The position numbers and the translations under genes were made by a program. A stretch of 39,553 nucleotides of DNA from Ruminococcaceae bacterium OttesenSCG-928-D13 (GTDB lineage Bacteria; Bacillota; Clostridia; Oscillospirales; Ruminococcaceae). Below, piece after piece: positions 27,194 to 36,201 of the stretch. The notes under the pieces are model-generated. The model searched no databases. It was not told the origin of the DNA and saw only the letters and a program-made list of their open reading frames with translations. Each line of letters begins with the position of its first letter. Positions within the stretch are counted from its first letter, which is position 1. The DNA lies in the NCBI GenBank assembly GCA_030266915.1, contig JAJDIZ010000008.1, positions 1 through 39,553 of the forward strand, read 5' to 3'.

Positions 27194-28036
27194 TCAGCCG
27201 TCCATCCCAAGGTTTTGCAGGATCTCCCGGTAGCGCCGGGTGGCCAGCTCGCTGGGCTGGCCCTTTTTGCAGAATTCGAGCTTTGCCAGCTTGGGCACCA
27301 CCCGCTCCACCAGGATTTGGCCGTCCACCAGCTTGTCCTTCAGCGCCTCGAAGGCCTCAAGGAAGCGCTTGTCCTCTCTGGCATATTCGTAAAAGGACAG
27401 GCCGTGAACCCAAGGGAACAGGTTGTAGTCGTAGAAGGGATACTCCACCTGCATGAACCGGGTGCCCATGCCGTAATGGCAGGGGCCGATGGGCGCCCGG
27501 ATGACCCAGTGCTCCAGCAGGAACTCCACGGCGCTGTTCAGGGCCGGGTCATCGCTTTGGCCGGCGTACCGGAAGGCGTTCAGCGCCGTCAGGGTGGGCA
27601 TTGGGTTGGAGCACTCGGTCTCCGGCCCGCGCCCGAAGAAGAATTTCTTGCAGCGCCAGCCGCCGTCGCTGTGGCGGGTGGCCATCAGGTGGGCCAGGGT
27701 CTTTCCCACCCGGGGGTCCCCCGCATGGCCCAGCTGACAGAGCAGCTTGGCGGCGTAGGCGGTCTGGCAGGGAAAGCCGGAGCCGCCGGGGTAGAGCTTG
27801 AACTGCCCATCCTCCCGCCAGCAGCTAAAGAACAGCTCGGCCACCCCTTGCAGCGCCGGGTCATACGGCGGCACCCCCAGCTCCAGCAGCATCTGGGCGC
27901 TGTGGTAGGCCGAAAAGGGCGAACCCTTCAGCAGCCGGTTGTCCGGTGTGGTCCAGTAGTCGGCCCCCTGGTCGTGCCGGTGGGACAAAATCGCCTCCAC
28001 ATCCGGCAGGTAGCGTTCTTCAACCGCCATGCGCAC
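27194..28036 (-). CDS. Prenyltransferase/squalene-cyclase repeat-like protein
   Basis: Repeated alpha-alpha motif blocks such as LAHLMATRHSDGGWRCKKFF and LLCQLGHAGDPRVGKTL. Confidence 0.75.
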   Translation of the reverse strand: MRMAVEERYLPDVEAILSHRHDQGADYWTTPDNRLLKGSPFSAYHSAQMLLELGVPPYDPALQGVAELFFSCWREDGQFKLYPGGSGFPCQTAYAAKLLCQLGHAGDPRVGKTLAHLMATRHSDGGWRCKKFFFGRGPETECSNPMPTLTALNAFRYAGQSDDPALNSAVEFLLEHWVIRAPIGPCHYGMGTRFMQVEYPFYDYNLFPWVHGLSFYEYAREDKRFLEAFEALKDKLVDGQILVERVVPKLAKLEFCKKGQPSELATRRYREILQNLGMDG

Positions 28037-28230
28037 ACCTCAAATTTTGTTAATTGTGGTTGAGAAAACTATACACGCTTTTGGCGCCGGGGACAAGGCA
28101 GCCTTCTTGCGCCGGCCCAGGCGCCGTCGATGGAAATGTGTCGACTTTTTGGGTGAATACAGGTATAATGTTTTCGGTTCGCACTTCGGGCTGCGCACAC
28201 ACCGGCCCACACATTCGAATGGAGACAGCA

Positions 28231-29406
28231 ATGGAACTGTTCCGGAATTTCATCGACGCGATCTTCGGCTCAATACTCGCCATGGACGCCGTCGGCATCC
28301 TCAAGATGCTGGTGATGTGGGCCATCGGCGGGATACTGATCTTTCTCGCCATCAAAAAGGAGATGGAGCCCAGTCTGTTGATGCCGATGGGCTTTGGGGC
28401 CATTCTCGTAAACCTGCCCTTCTCGGGGGCCATCACCCAGGTGATTGACGGCGTCACCGAGGAGGGGCCGCTGAGCGTGCTGTTCGACGCCGGCATCGCC
28501 AACGAGCTGTTCCCGCTGATTTTGTTCATCGGCATCGGCGCAATGATCGACTTCGGGCCGCTGCTTAAAAACCCAAAGCTGCTGCTGTTTGGGGCGGCGG
28601 CCCAGTTCGGCATTTTCATCACCATCCTGCTGGCGGCGGTCATTGGCGAGCTGGTGCCCGGCACCTTCTCCCTGCAGGACGCCGCCGCCATCGGCATCAT
28701 CGGCGCAGCCGACGGCCCCACCGCCATCTTCGTGGCCAACTACTTCGGCACCAAGTACATGGGGGCCATCCTGGTGGCGGCCTACAGCTACATGGCCCTG
28801 GTGCCCATCATCCAGCCGCCCTGCATCAAGCTGGTCACCACCAAGAAGGAGCGCAAAATGCGCATGCCTTACGAAGCCGGCGAGGTGAAAAAGAGCGTGC
28901 GCATCCTGTTCCCCATTGTGGTAACGGTGATTGCCGGGATGGTGGCCCCGCGCAGCGTGGGGCTGGTGGGCTTTTTGATGTTCGGCAACCTGATCCGCGA
29001 GTGCGGGGTGCTGAACAGCCTTTCGGAAACCGCCCAGAACACCCTGGCCAACCTGATCACCATTTTCCTGGGCATCACGGTGGCGGTGAAGATGCAGGCC
29101 GACCAGTTCCTCACCTGGGAAACCCTGCTGATCATGGGCCTTGGCCTGTTCGCCTTTGTGTTCGACACGATCGGCGGGGTGATGTTCGCAAAGCTGATCA
29201 ACCTGTTCAGCAAAAACAAGGTGAACCCGATGATCGGGGCCTGCGGCATCAGCGCCTTCCCGATGTCCAGCCGGGTGGTGCACAAGATGGGCCTTGCGGA
29301 GGACCCGCAGAACTTCCTGCTGATGCACGCCGCCGGGGTGAATGTGGGCGGGCAGATCGCCTCGGTCATCGCGGGCGGACTGATTCTCAATCTGGTGGCA
29401 AAATAG
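28231..29406 (+). CDS. Sodium-translocating decarboxylase beta subunit (OadB/GcdB/MmdB family)
   Basis: IGIIGAADGPTAIFVANYF, NPMIGACGISAFPMSSRVVHKM, HAAGVNVGGQIASVIAGG motifs; RBS GGAGA. Confidence 0.92.
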   Translation: MELFRNFIDAIFGSILAMDAVGILKMLVMWAIGGILIFLAIKKEMEPSLLMPMGFGAILVNLPFSGAITQVIDGVTEEGPLSVLFDAGIANELFPLILFIGIGAMIDFGPLLKNPKLLLFGAAAQFGIFITILLAAVIGELVPGTFSLQDAAAIGIIGAADGPTAIFVANYFGTKYMGAILVAAYSYMALVPIIQPPCIKLVTTKKERKMRMPYEAGEVKKSVRILFPIVVTVIAGMVAPRSVGLVGFLMFGNLIRECGVLNSLSETAQNTLANLITIFLGITVAVKMQADQFLTWETLLIMGLGLFAFVFDTIGGVMFAKLINLFSKNKVNPMIGACGISAFPMSSRVVHKMGLAEDPQNFLLMHAAGVNVGGQIASVIAGGLILNLVAK

Positions 29407-29440
29407 CGGGTGGGGCCATCCCACCAAAGGAGTATAGATT

Positions 29441-29578
29441 ATGATTATACAGGCGTTGCAGATCATGCTGTTCGGCATGCTGGGCATCTTCATCGTGATG
29501 GGGCTGATCATCCTCGTCATCAAGCTGCTGGACCGGCTGGGCCGGGACAAGAGGGACCCGGGTTCCTCCCAATCCTGA
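29441..29578 (+). CDS. 45-aa OadG-like membrane protein (not in supplied ORF track)
   Basis: AAAGGAG RBS; MIIQALQIMLFGMLGIFIVMGLIILVIKLLDRLGRDKRDPGSSQS: one TM helix, immediately downstream of beta subunit. Confidence 0.75.
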   Translation: MIIQALQIMLFGMLGIFIVMGLIILVIKLLDRLGRDKRDPGSSQS

Positions 29579-29599
29579 TAACAAGGTAAAAGCTAGCGG

Positions 29600-29685
29600 C
29601 GCCATGGGCCGGGGCATTCCGGAGCGAACCTAGGGCTTAGGATGTGCGTGAGCACGTGAGCGGAGGAATGCCACGGCACATGGCG
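29600..29685 (+). repeat. Structured hairpin repeat family 1, copy B
   Basis: 21-nt arms (19 matched); apical GTGC-GTGA-GCAC; core GGAGCGAACCTAGGGCTTAGGAT. Confidence 0.85.
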
Positions 29686-29715
29686 ATGCGGCCAATATGC
29701 GCTTTCGGGCAAAAC

Positions 29716-29744
29716 GAAGGGATGGGCTGCGCCCATCCCTTCCT
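29716..29744 (-). terminator. Terminator of TetR gene
   Basis: GAAGGGATGGGctgcGCCCATCCCTTC; minus strand continues GTTTTG. Confidence 0.75.
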
Positions 29745-29756
29745 GCGTATATCGCC

Positions 29757-30356
29757 CTATTTCGCCGAATACAGCCCTTGGGTGCCGCTCACCAGCAGCT
29801 TCATCATCAAATCGGCAATCATCTCCGGCTCGTCGGCGCAGTCGGTCTCCAGCCAGCGGCGCATGATGCTGAGTAGCCCACCCACCGCAAACTCGTTCAG
29901 GTATTGCAGGGTGCGGGGCGGCAGGCTGCGCTCCCCCTCCAGCTCCGCAAGGAACTTTTCGTGGGCCAGCTGCATCAGCTCGCTCTGGAAGCTGGCGTCC
30001 CCGTTTTCGCTCAACAGCACCTTCACCAGGGCGGCATTTTCGCACCCGTACTCAAGAATGCGCACCAGCACGTCCATCGCCCCGCCCGAGGCCCCAAAGA
30101 AACGCGCCGAAAAAATCTGCGCCTTCACCTCGCCAATCACCTCCCCCTGCACCGCGTGCAGCAGGGCGTACTGGTCCTTATAGTGGGCGTAGAAGGTGCT
30201 GCGGTTGATGTCCGCCGCTTCGCAGATCATCTTCACCGATATCTTCGAGATGGGCTGCCGCCCCATCAGCTCCACCAGGCTCTCCCGGATGGCCTGCTTC
30301 GTGATGCGGACGCGGCGATCCTCTTTTTTTCGCTCCACCGTTGTCCCCCATACCAT
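29757..30356 (-). CDS. TetR/AcrR family regulator
   Basis: ITKQAIRESLVELMGRQPISKISVKMICEAADINRSTFYAHYKDQYALL HTH; start trimmed to MVWGTTVERKKED. Confidence 0.92.
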   Translation of the reverse strand: MVWGTTVERKKEDRRVRITKQAIRESLVELMGRQPISKISVKMICEAADINRSTFYAHYKDQYALLHAVQGEVIGEVKAQIFSARFFGASGGAMDVLVRILEYGCENAALVKVLLSENGDASFQSELMQLAHEKFLAELEGERSLPPRTLQYLNEFAVGGLLSIMRRWLETDCADEPEMIADLMMKLLVSGTQGLYSAK

Positions 30357-30533
30357 CGCAATTGTGAATTTATTGTAAATATCCAACAGTATTTGTGGAA
30401 AGTGACGGTTATTAGACAGCTGTGGCAACTCTGTGGGTTGCCGCGCCGCCCGCCACACATTATAATACAATACTGTAAGATAGACAAATCAGAGAATGAT
30501 AATAGACATTGTGTTTATTATTACATGGTGCGC

Positions 30534-30622
30534 AGAAGGCAGCCAGCCAGTGTTCATCCACTCGCATGCTCCGCATATCCTAAGCCCTAGGCTCGCTCCT
30601 AAACACTGGCTGTCTGCCTTCT
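30534..30622 (-). repeat. Structured hairpin repeat family 1, copy C
   Basis: 21-nt arms (20 matched), apical stem changed to ATGC/GCAT (compensatory). Confidence 0.85.
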
Positions 30623-30666
30623 CTCCTACCTAATGCACAACAACATAAGAAAACCGAGGAAACCGA

Positions 30667-31368
30667 ATGCCCTACATCGAATTCAACGACATTGTGAAGG
30701 AATACAACACCGGCGGGCTGGCCATCCGCGCGCTGGACGGCGCAAGTTTTTCGGTTGAGAAGGGGGAACTGGCGGTTATTGTGGGCTCCTCCGGGGCCGG
30801 CAAAACCACGGCACTGAACATCCTGGGCGGCATGGACAGCGCCACCTCCGGCGACGTGATTGTGGACGGCCAGAACGTGAGCCGGTACAACAAAAAGCAG
30901 CTGGTGAACTACCGCCGGCTGGACATCGGCTTCGTGTTCCAGTTCTACAACCTGGTGCCCAACCTGACGGCCCTCGAAAACGTGGAGCTGGCCGCCCAGA
31001 TTCGCCCCGACTCGCTGGACGCCGCCGAGACGCTGACGAAGGTGGGCCTGGCCGAGCGGATTGACAACTTCCCGGCCCAGCTTTCGGGCGGGGAGCAGCA
31101 GCGGGTTTCGATTGCGCGCGCCATCGCCAAAAACCCCAAGCTGCTGCTGTGCGACGAGCCCACCGGCGCGCTGGATTACACCACCGGCAAGCAGATTCTC
31201 CAGCTTTTGCAGGACACCTGCCGCCGGGACGGCATCACCGTGCTGATCATCACCCACAACTCGGCGCTGGCCCCGATGGCCGACCGGGTGATCCGCTTCA
31301 AGAGCGGCAAGGTGCGGGATATCACCCAGAATCCCAACCCCACGCCCATCTCCGAAATCGAGTGGTGA
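30667..31368 (+). CDS. ABC transporter ATP-binding protein (MacB/LolD-like)
   Basis: [42 protein letters not shown]. Confidence 0.94.
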   Translation: MPYIEFNDIVKEYNTGGLAIRALDGASFSVEKGELAVIVGSSGAGKTTALNILGGMDSATSGDVIVDGQNVSRYNKKQLVNYRRLDIGFVFQFYNLVPNLTALENVELAAQIRPDSLDAAETLTKVGLAERIDNFPAQLSGGEQQRVSIARAIAKNPKLLLCDEPTGALDYTTGKQILQLLQDTCRRDGITVLIITHNSALAPMADRVIRFKSGKVRDITQNPNPTPISEIEW

Positions 31369-31372
31369 CCCC

Positions 31373-34300
31373 ATGAACAGGGCCTACCTCAAGGATATTT
31401 TCCGAACCATCAAAAAAAACGCCAAGCGCTTCCTTGCCATTCTGGCAATCACAGCGCTTGGCCTTACGGCGTTTACCGGCATCACCGCCGCCTGCCGGGA
31501 CCTCTACCGCGCCGCCGATCGCTTCTACGACCAGCAGCGCCTGTTCGACGTGCGGGTGCTCTCCACCCTGGGGCTGACCGATGAGGATGTGGAGGCGATA
31601 CACGCCGTCACCGGGGTGGAAACCGCAAGCGGCGCCTACAGCGAAACGGTGCACCTCGACGTGAACGGGCAGCGCCAGAGCGCCGAGATGGTCATGCTGA
31701 GCGAGCAGGGGCTGAACCGCCCTTGGATCGAGGACGGCAGCATGCCCGAAAAAGCCGGGGAGATCGCCGTCACCCGGAAGTACCTCGAGGCCTCCGGCAA
31801 GGCCCTGGGCGATACTCTGACCATCGAGGAGGATCTGAACGAGGACGACGACGCGGATGAGGACGCCGCAGACGCGGACGCCCCCGAAGGCAGCGCCGAA
31901 CCTGAACCTGAACGGGAACCTGAGCCTGAACCTGACGAGCCGGCGGAGGAGCCCGACGCAAGCGACGACGATGACGACGGCCTCAACACCGACATCGACT
32001 GGGACGCCGAGGTGGAAATCGAGGAGGAGCCCGAGACCCCCACCTTCAAAAGCACCACCTACACCATCACCGCCATGGTGGTGGACCCGCTGGACATCTC
32101 CAACAACGAGGGCACCTCGGCCTTCCGCTCCACCGCCACCACCGATTTCACCTTCTTTGTCACCCCGGCCGACGTGGACACCGAGGTTTACACCGCCGTC
32201 TACCTCACCCTCGAGGGCCTTTCCGGGCTGGACTGCTACAGCGCGGCCTACGAGGACGCGGTGAACACCGCCATCGGCCTGATCGAGTCCAACATCATGG
32301 CCCAGCGCCAGCAGGCCCGCTACGACAGCGTGATGGGCGAGGCGCTGGAGATAATCACCGACGCCGAGGATACGATGAACGAGAAGTTCACCGAGGCGGA
32401 CGAGCAGTTCTCCGACGCCTGGGCCGACGTCGAGGAGGCAAAGCGCGAGCTGGCCGACGGCGAGGCCGAGCTGACCGCCGAGGAGCGCGACGCCCTGCAA
32501 AAGCTGGCCGACGCCCGCGCCGAGCTGGAGGACGGCAAGGCCAAGCTGCGGGATGGAGAGGCCGAGCTGGACAAGGGCGAGGCCAAGCTGAACAGCCAGG
32601 CCAAGGCCGCCGAGAAGACCTTTGCCGAAAAGCAGGCCGGGCTGGACACCGCCCGCGCGGAGCTTTCGGCAGGCGTCCAGCAACTTCAGGGCATCCTTGG
32701 GGAGCACTGGCCCGAGGCCGAGTGGAACGCCCTGGTGGAGACCGCCGCCGGGGTGGCCGCCGGCCTGCTGGCGGCCACCCCGGACATCGACTCAACCGCC
32801 CTTGCCCAGCAGGTGGGCGCAGCGGTGGCGGCCACCCAGCAGATGGCCGATTTCTCCGCCGCCCTCGGCATGGCCGCCGGGATGGCCGGCTATCCCGGGG
32901 ATATCGCCGAGCTGGTGGCAAGCGCCGCCGAGGCCGGGATAGGCCTTGGGGTGCTGGATGGCAGCCAGCAGGTGCTGGACGCCGGCAAGCAGACCTTTAA
33001 CAAGCAGATAGCCGCGGCCCGCAAAAAAATCAGCGACGGCCGGGCCGAGATAGCCGAGGGCTGGCGGAGCCTTGCCGAGGGCGAGGCCGAGCTGGACGCC
33101 GAGGAGCAGAAGGCCCTGCGGGAGCTGCGCGACGCCTGGCAGGAGCTGGCCGAGGGCAAGCAGGAGCTAGCCGAGGGCGAGGCCGAGCTGATTGAAAACG
33201 AGGAAAAGTACCAGGAGAAGAAGACCGAGGCCGAGGAAAAGCTGGCCGACGCCTACGCCGAGCTGGATGACATCGACATGGCCCAGTGGTACGTGCAGGA
33301 TCGCGGCTCCCTCGACAGCTACTCCAGCCTCGACACCGACCTCGCCTCCATCGGCGCCATTGGCAAGGCCTTCCCGGTGCTGTTCCTCGTGGTGGCACTG
33401 CTGGTCAGCCTCACCACCATGTCCCGCCTGGTGGAGGAGGAGCGCGGGCTGATCGGCACCTACAAGGCCCTCGGTTTCGGCAGCTTCGCCATCGCCTGGA
33501 AGTATCTGGTCTACGCGCTGCTGGCTTCCCTGCTGGGCGGGGGGGGGCGGGCTACCTGCTCGGCTTCATCGCTTTGCCCAAGCTGCTCATCCTCATTCTC
33601 GAGGCCATCTACCTGATCCCGGGCGTTCAGCTGGAGTTCGACATCGTCTCGGGCGGCCTTGGGGTGCTGCTGTTCGTGGTCAGCAATCTGGCCGCCACTG
33701 CGCTGGCCTGCCGCAGCGAGCTTCGGCGCAGCCCCGCCTCGCTGATGCGCCCGAAGGCGCCGCGGGCCGGCTCCCGCATCCTGCTCGAGCGGGTGCCCGC
33801 CATCTGGAACCGGCTGAAATTCCTGAACAAGGTCACGGCCCGCAACCTGTTCCGCTACAAGCGCCGGCTGTTCATGACGGTGATCGGCATCGCCGGGTGC
33901 ACCGCGCTGGTGCTGGCCGGTTTTGCCATCCGCGATTCGGTGACCGACCTGATGCCGAAGCAGTATGAGTACATCTACCAATATGACCTGCTGGTGGCGG
34001 CAGACGGGGACGACAACCCCGAACTGCTGGAACTGCTGGACGGGGACGAGGGCGTCGAGAGCTACCTCTCGATACAGATGGACAGCATCAAGCTGTTCAA
34101 CGCGGGCGGCGCCTCCGAGAGCATGCAGATGGTGGTGGTGCCCGCCGGCGCCAACCTTGCGGACTATGTGAACACACCGGACGCGGACGGCAACACCATC
34201 CCGCCAAACGACGACGGCATTCTGGTGACCCAGAACACCGCGACCATGCTAGACCTTTCACCCGGGGACGTGGTGGCCCTGCAAAACCTGGTGCTGGACC

Positions 34301-34944
34301 GGTACGACCTTGCCATCTCCGCCGTGGTGGAAAACTACCTCGGCAACACGGTGTTCATCACCCAGCAGCTGTATGAATCCCTGTTCGGGCCGATGGAGCC
34401 CAACGCGGCCTATGTCCACCTGAGTGACACGGTGGCCGACCAGCCCGCCTTCGCCGAAGCGCTGCTGGACGAGAACGACATCGTGCTCACCTCCCTGAGC
34501 ACCGAGGTGCTGGCCACCGAGTTCACCACCGACTTTGCTATCCTCAACTACGTGATCTACATCCTCACGGTGCTGGCGGCGGCGCTGGCCTTTGTGGTGC
34601 TGTTCACCCTGGCCAACACCAACATCTCCGAACGGATACGGGAGCTGGCCACCATCAAGGTGCTGGGCTTTTTCGATTCGGAGGTTCACAGCTACGCCAA
34701 CAAGGAAACGCTGATTCTGACGCTGATCGGTGTGGTTTGCGGGCTGCCACTGGGTTATCTGGTCAGCGGGCTGCTGCTGGGGGTGCTCAAGATGCCCTCC
34801 ATTCAGTTTGTGCTGGTGATCGAGCCGCTGAGCTACCTGATTGCCGGGGTGATCTCCTTCAGCTTCGCGCTGGTGGTGAACCTGATCACCAACCGCATCC
34901 TCGACAAAATCAACATGGTGGAAGCGCTGAAAAGCGTGGAGTAA
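31373..34944 (+). CDS. FtsX-type ABC permease with large coiled-coil extracellular domain, reading frame broken at G9 tract (33539-33547)
   Basis: ORF 31373-33616 carries the N-terminal TM, acidic region, coiled coil and first FtsX TMs; ORF frame of 33286-34944 continues AGYLLGFIALPKLLIL... to the C-terminal FtsX domain. Frames join at the G tract. Confidence 0.85.
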
Positions 34945-34965
34945 CCTACAGCGCATCATAAAGAA

Positions 34966-34985
34966 AGCCCCGCTGGCACGGGGCT
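34966..34985 (+). terminator. Stem-loop after FtsX-type permease
   Basis: AGCCCCG-ctggca-CGGGGCT; short. Confidence 0.5.
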
Positions 34986-35001
34986 GAAATGCATATTGTC
35001 C

Positions 35002-35094
35002 GCGGCGCCGTGTGCCGGGGTATTCCTCCACGAACGTGCTTCGCACATCCTTAGCCCTAGGTTCGCTCCGGAATACCCCGGCCCACGGCGCCGC
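35002..35094 (-). repeat. Structured hairpin repeat family 1, copy D
   Basis: 25-nt arms with 24 matched positions; core shared with A-C. Confidence 0.88.
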
Positions 35095-35122
35095 TGCCTT
35101 TGGTGCTAAGGGTAAAAACGAA

Positions 35123-35274
35123 GGCCAGTCGGGGAGAGCGACGGCCATTCCTGGAGGGAACATCAGCCGCAAGTCGAATCACGAACAACGTCTTTTCGTT
35201 GTACGTGAGGCGACGCGGAAGGTAGTTCCCGGAGGGAATACCCGTCGCTAGGCCCCGACGGATGGCGATTCAAC
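35123..35274 (-). repeat. Structured intergenic element family 2, copy 2
   Basis: Reverse complement aligns to 25378-25596 with roughly 88% identity over the first ~105 nt by eye. Confidence 0.8.
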
Positions 35275-35279
35275 ATAGT

Positions 35280-36074
35280 TTATCGTCCCAGCACCGCCAC
35301 CGCGATATCCCGCTGGACGCCGTCCCCCGTGGCGGTGCAGGTGGAGAGGGTGAGGAACCGGTCCTCTTTTGTGTAATCCGCCGGGTCAAAGCCCGCAAGA
35401 AGCGCCCCCAGCCGTTCGGCTGCCGCTTCGGCCAGCGCCCCGGCCTGTGCCGCGCCGCCGCCCAGCATGCCGTAGAGTGGGTCGTCGGCCGGCACCCGGC
35501 CCGCCGCCACCACGGTGCAGGTGTACAAAACATCATTCAGGTGGATGTACAGCATCGGGTTTTCCGCAAGGAAGGCGTTGTCCTGGTACCTGTCGAGGCC
35601 GGAGAACATCGAGCCGTCCAGCATATTGTGGCCATAGATCAGGCTGTGCCCGTCCGTAAAATCAGCACTGCTTCGAAAATCCATGAAAATTGCCCCCGAG
35701 GCGTTCTGTGCGCGCTCGAAGGTGTGGTTCAGGTAGTAGTCATTGTCACCCCCGCGCAGCACCGGGTATTCAATCTCCACCCCGGGCAGCTCCAGCCATG
35801 CCACGCAGTCCGAATTCAGGGCTTGCAAGGCCCTCAGGTCCACCACCGAGGGCTGGGCCTCGCCGCCGGCTTCGCCAGGGTTCTCCGCCGCTTTGGACAC
35901 ATAGCCCTCCCGCAGGCTGGTGTATTCATTTTGGGCCGCGCTGTATTCCAGCCCGATGCGCACCACCATCACCAGGGCCAGCGCAAAGCCCGCGCCCCCC
36001 AGCCCGATGAGCACCCACGACAAAACACCCAGCCGCCGGCCGGTGTTTTTCTGTTTTTTTTCTCTTGCTTTCAT
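35280..36074 (-). CDS. Class B sortase
   Basis: N-terminal TM, IYGHNM, catalytic FLTLSTCT motif. Confidence 0.9.
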   Translation of the reverse strand: MKAREKKQKNTGRRLGVLSWVLIGLGGAGFALALVMVVRIGLEYSAAQNEYTSLREGYVSKAAENPGEAGGEAQPSVVDLRALQALNSDCVAWLELPGVEIEYPVLRGGDNDYYLNHTFERAQNASGAIFMDFRSSADFTDGHSLIYGHNMLDGSMFSGLDRYQDNAFLAENPMLYIHLNDVLYTCTVVAAGRVPADDPLYGMLGGGAAQAGALAEAAAERLGALLAGFDPADYTKEDRFLTLSTCTATGDGVQRDIAVAVLGR

Positions 36075-36201
36075 ACCCACATTATACCCTTTTGGCCCGG
36101 GTGCGTCCAGTTTTGCCCTGTGTCGCGCTTCCCTTTTGCGCCGCTTTTCGGTATACTTCTATCATCCGGTATCGCCGGACATCACCTTTCTGGAGGCAGA
36201 T

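Noticed and set aside
31322-32707. 461-aa minus-strand ORF
   Set aside because: Antisense shadow of the FtsX-type permease; repetitive Leu/Gly translation mirrors the coiled coil.
32400-33250. Repetitive GCCGAGCTGG-like DNA as tandem repeat array
   Set aside because: Explained by heptad-type coiled-coil coding (AELxxGEAEL) in the permease.
23291-35094. Family-1 repeats as a CRISPR array
   Set aside because: Copies are thousands of bp apart, in both orientations, with no spacer regularity and no cas genes.
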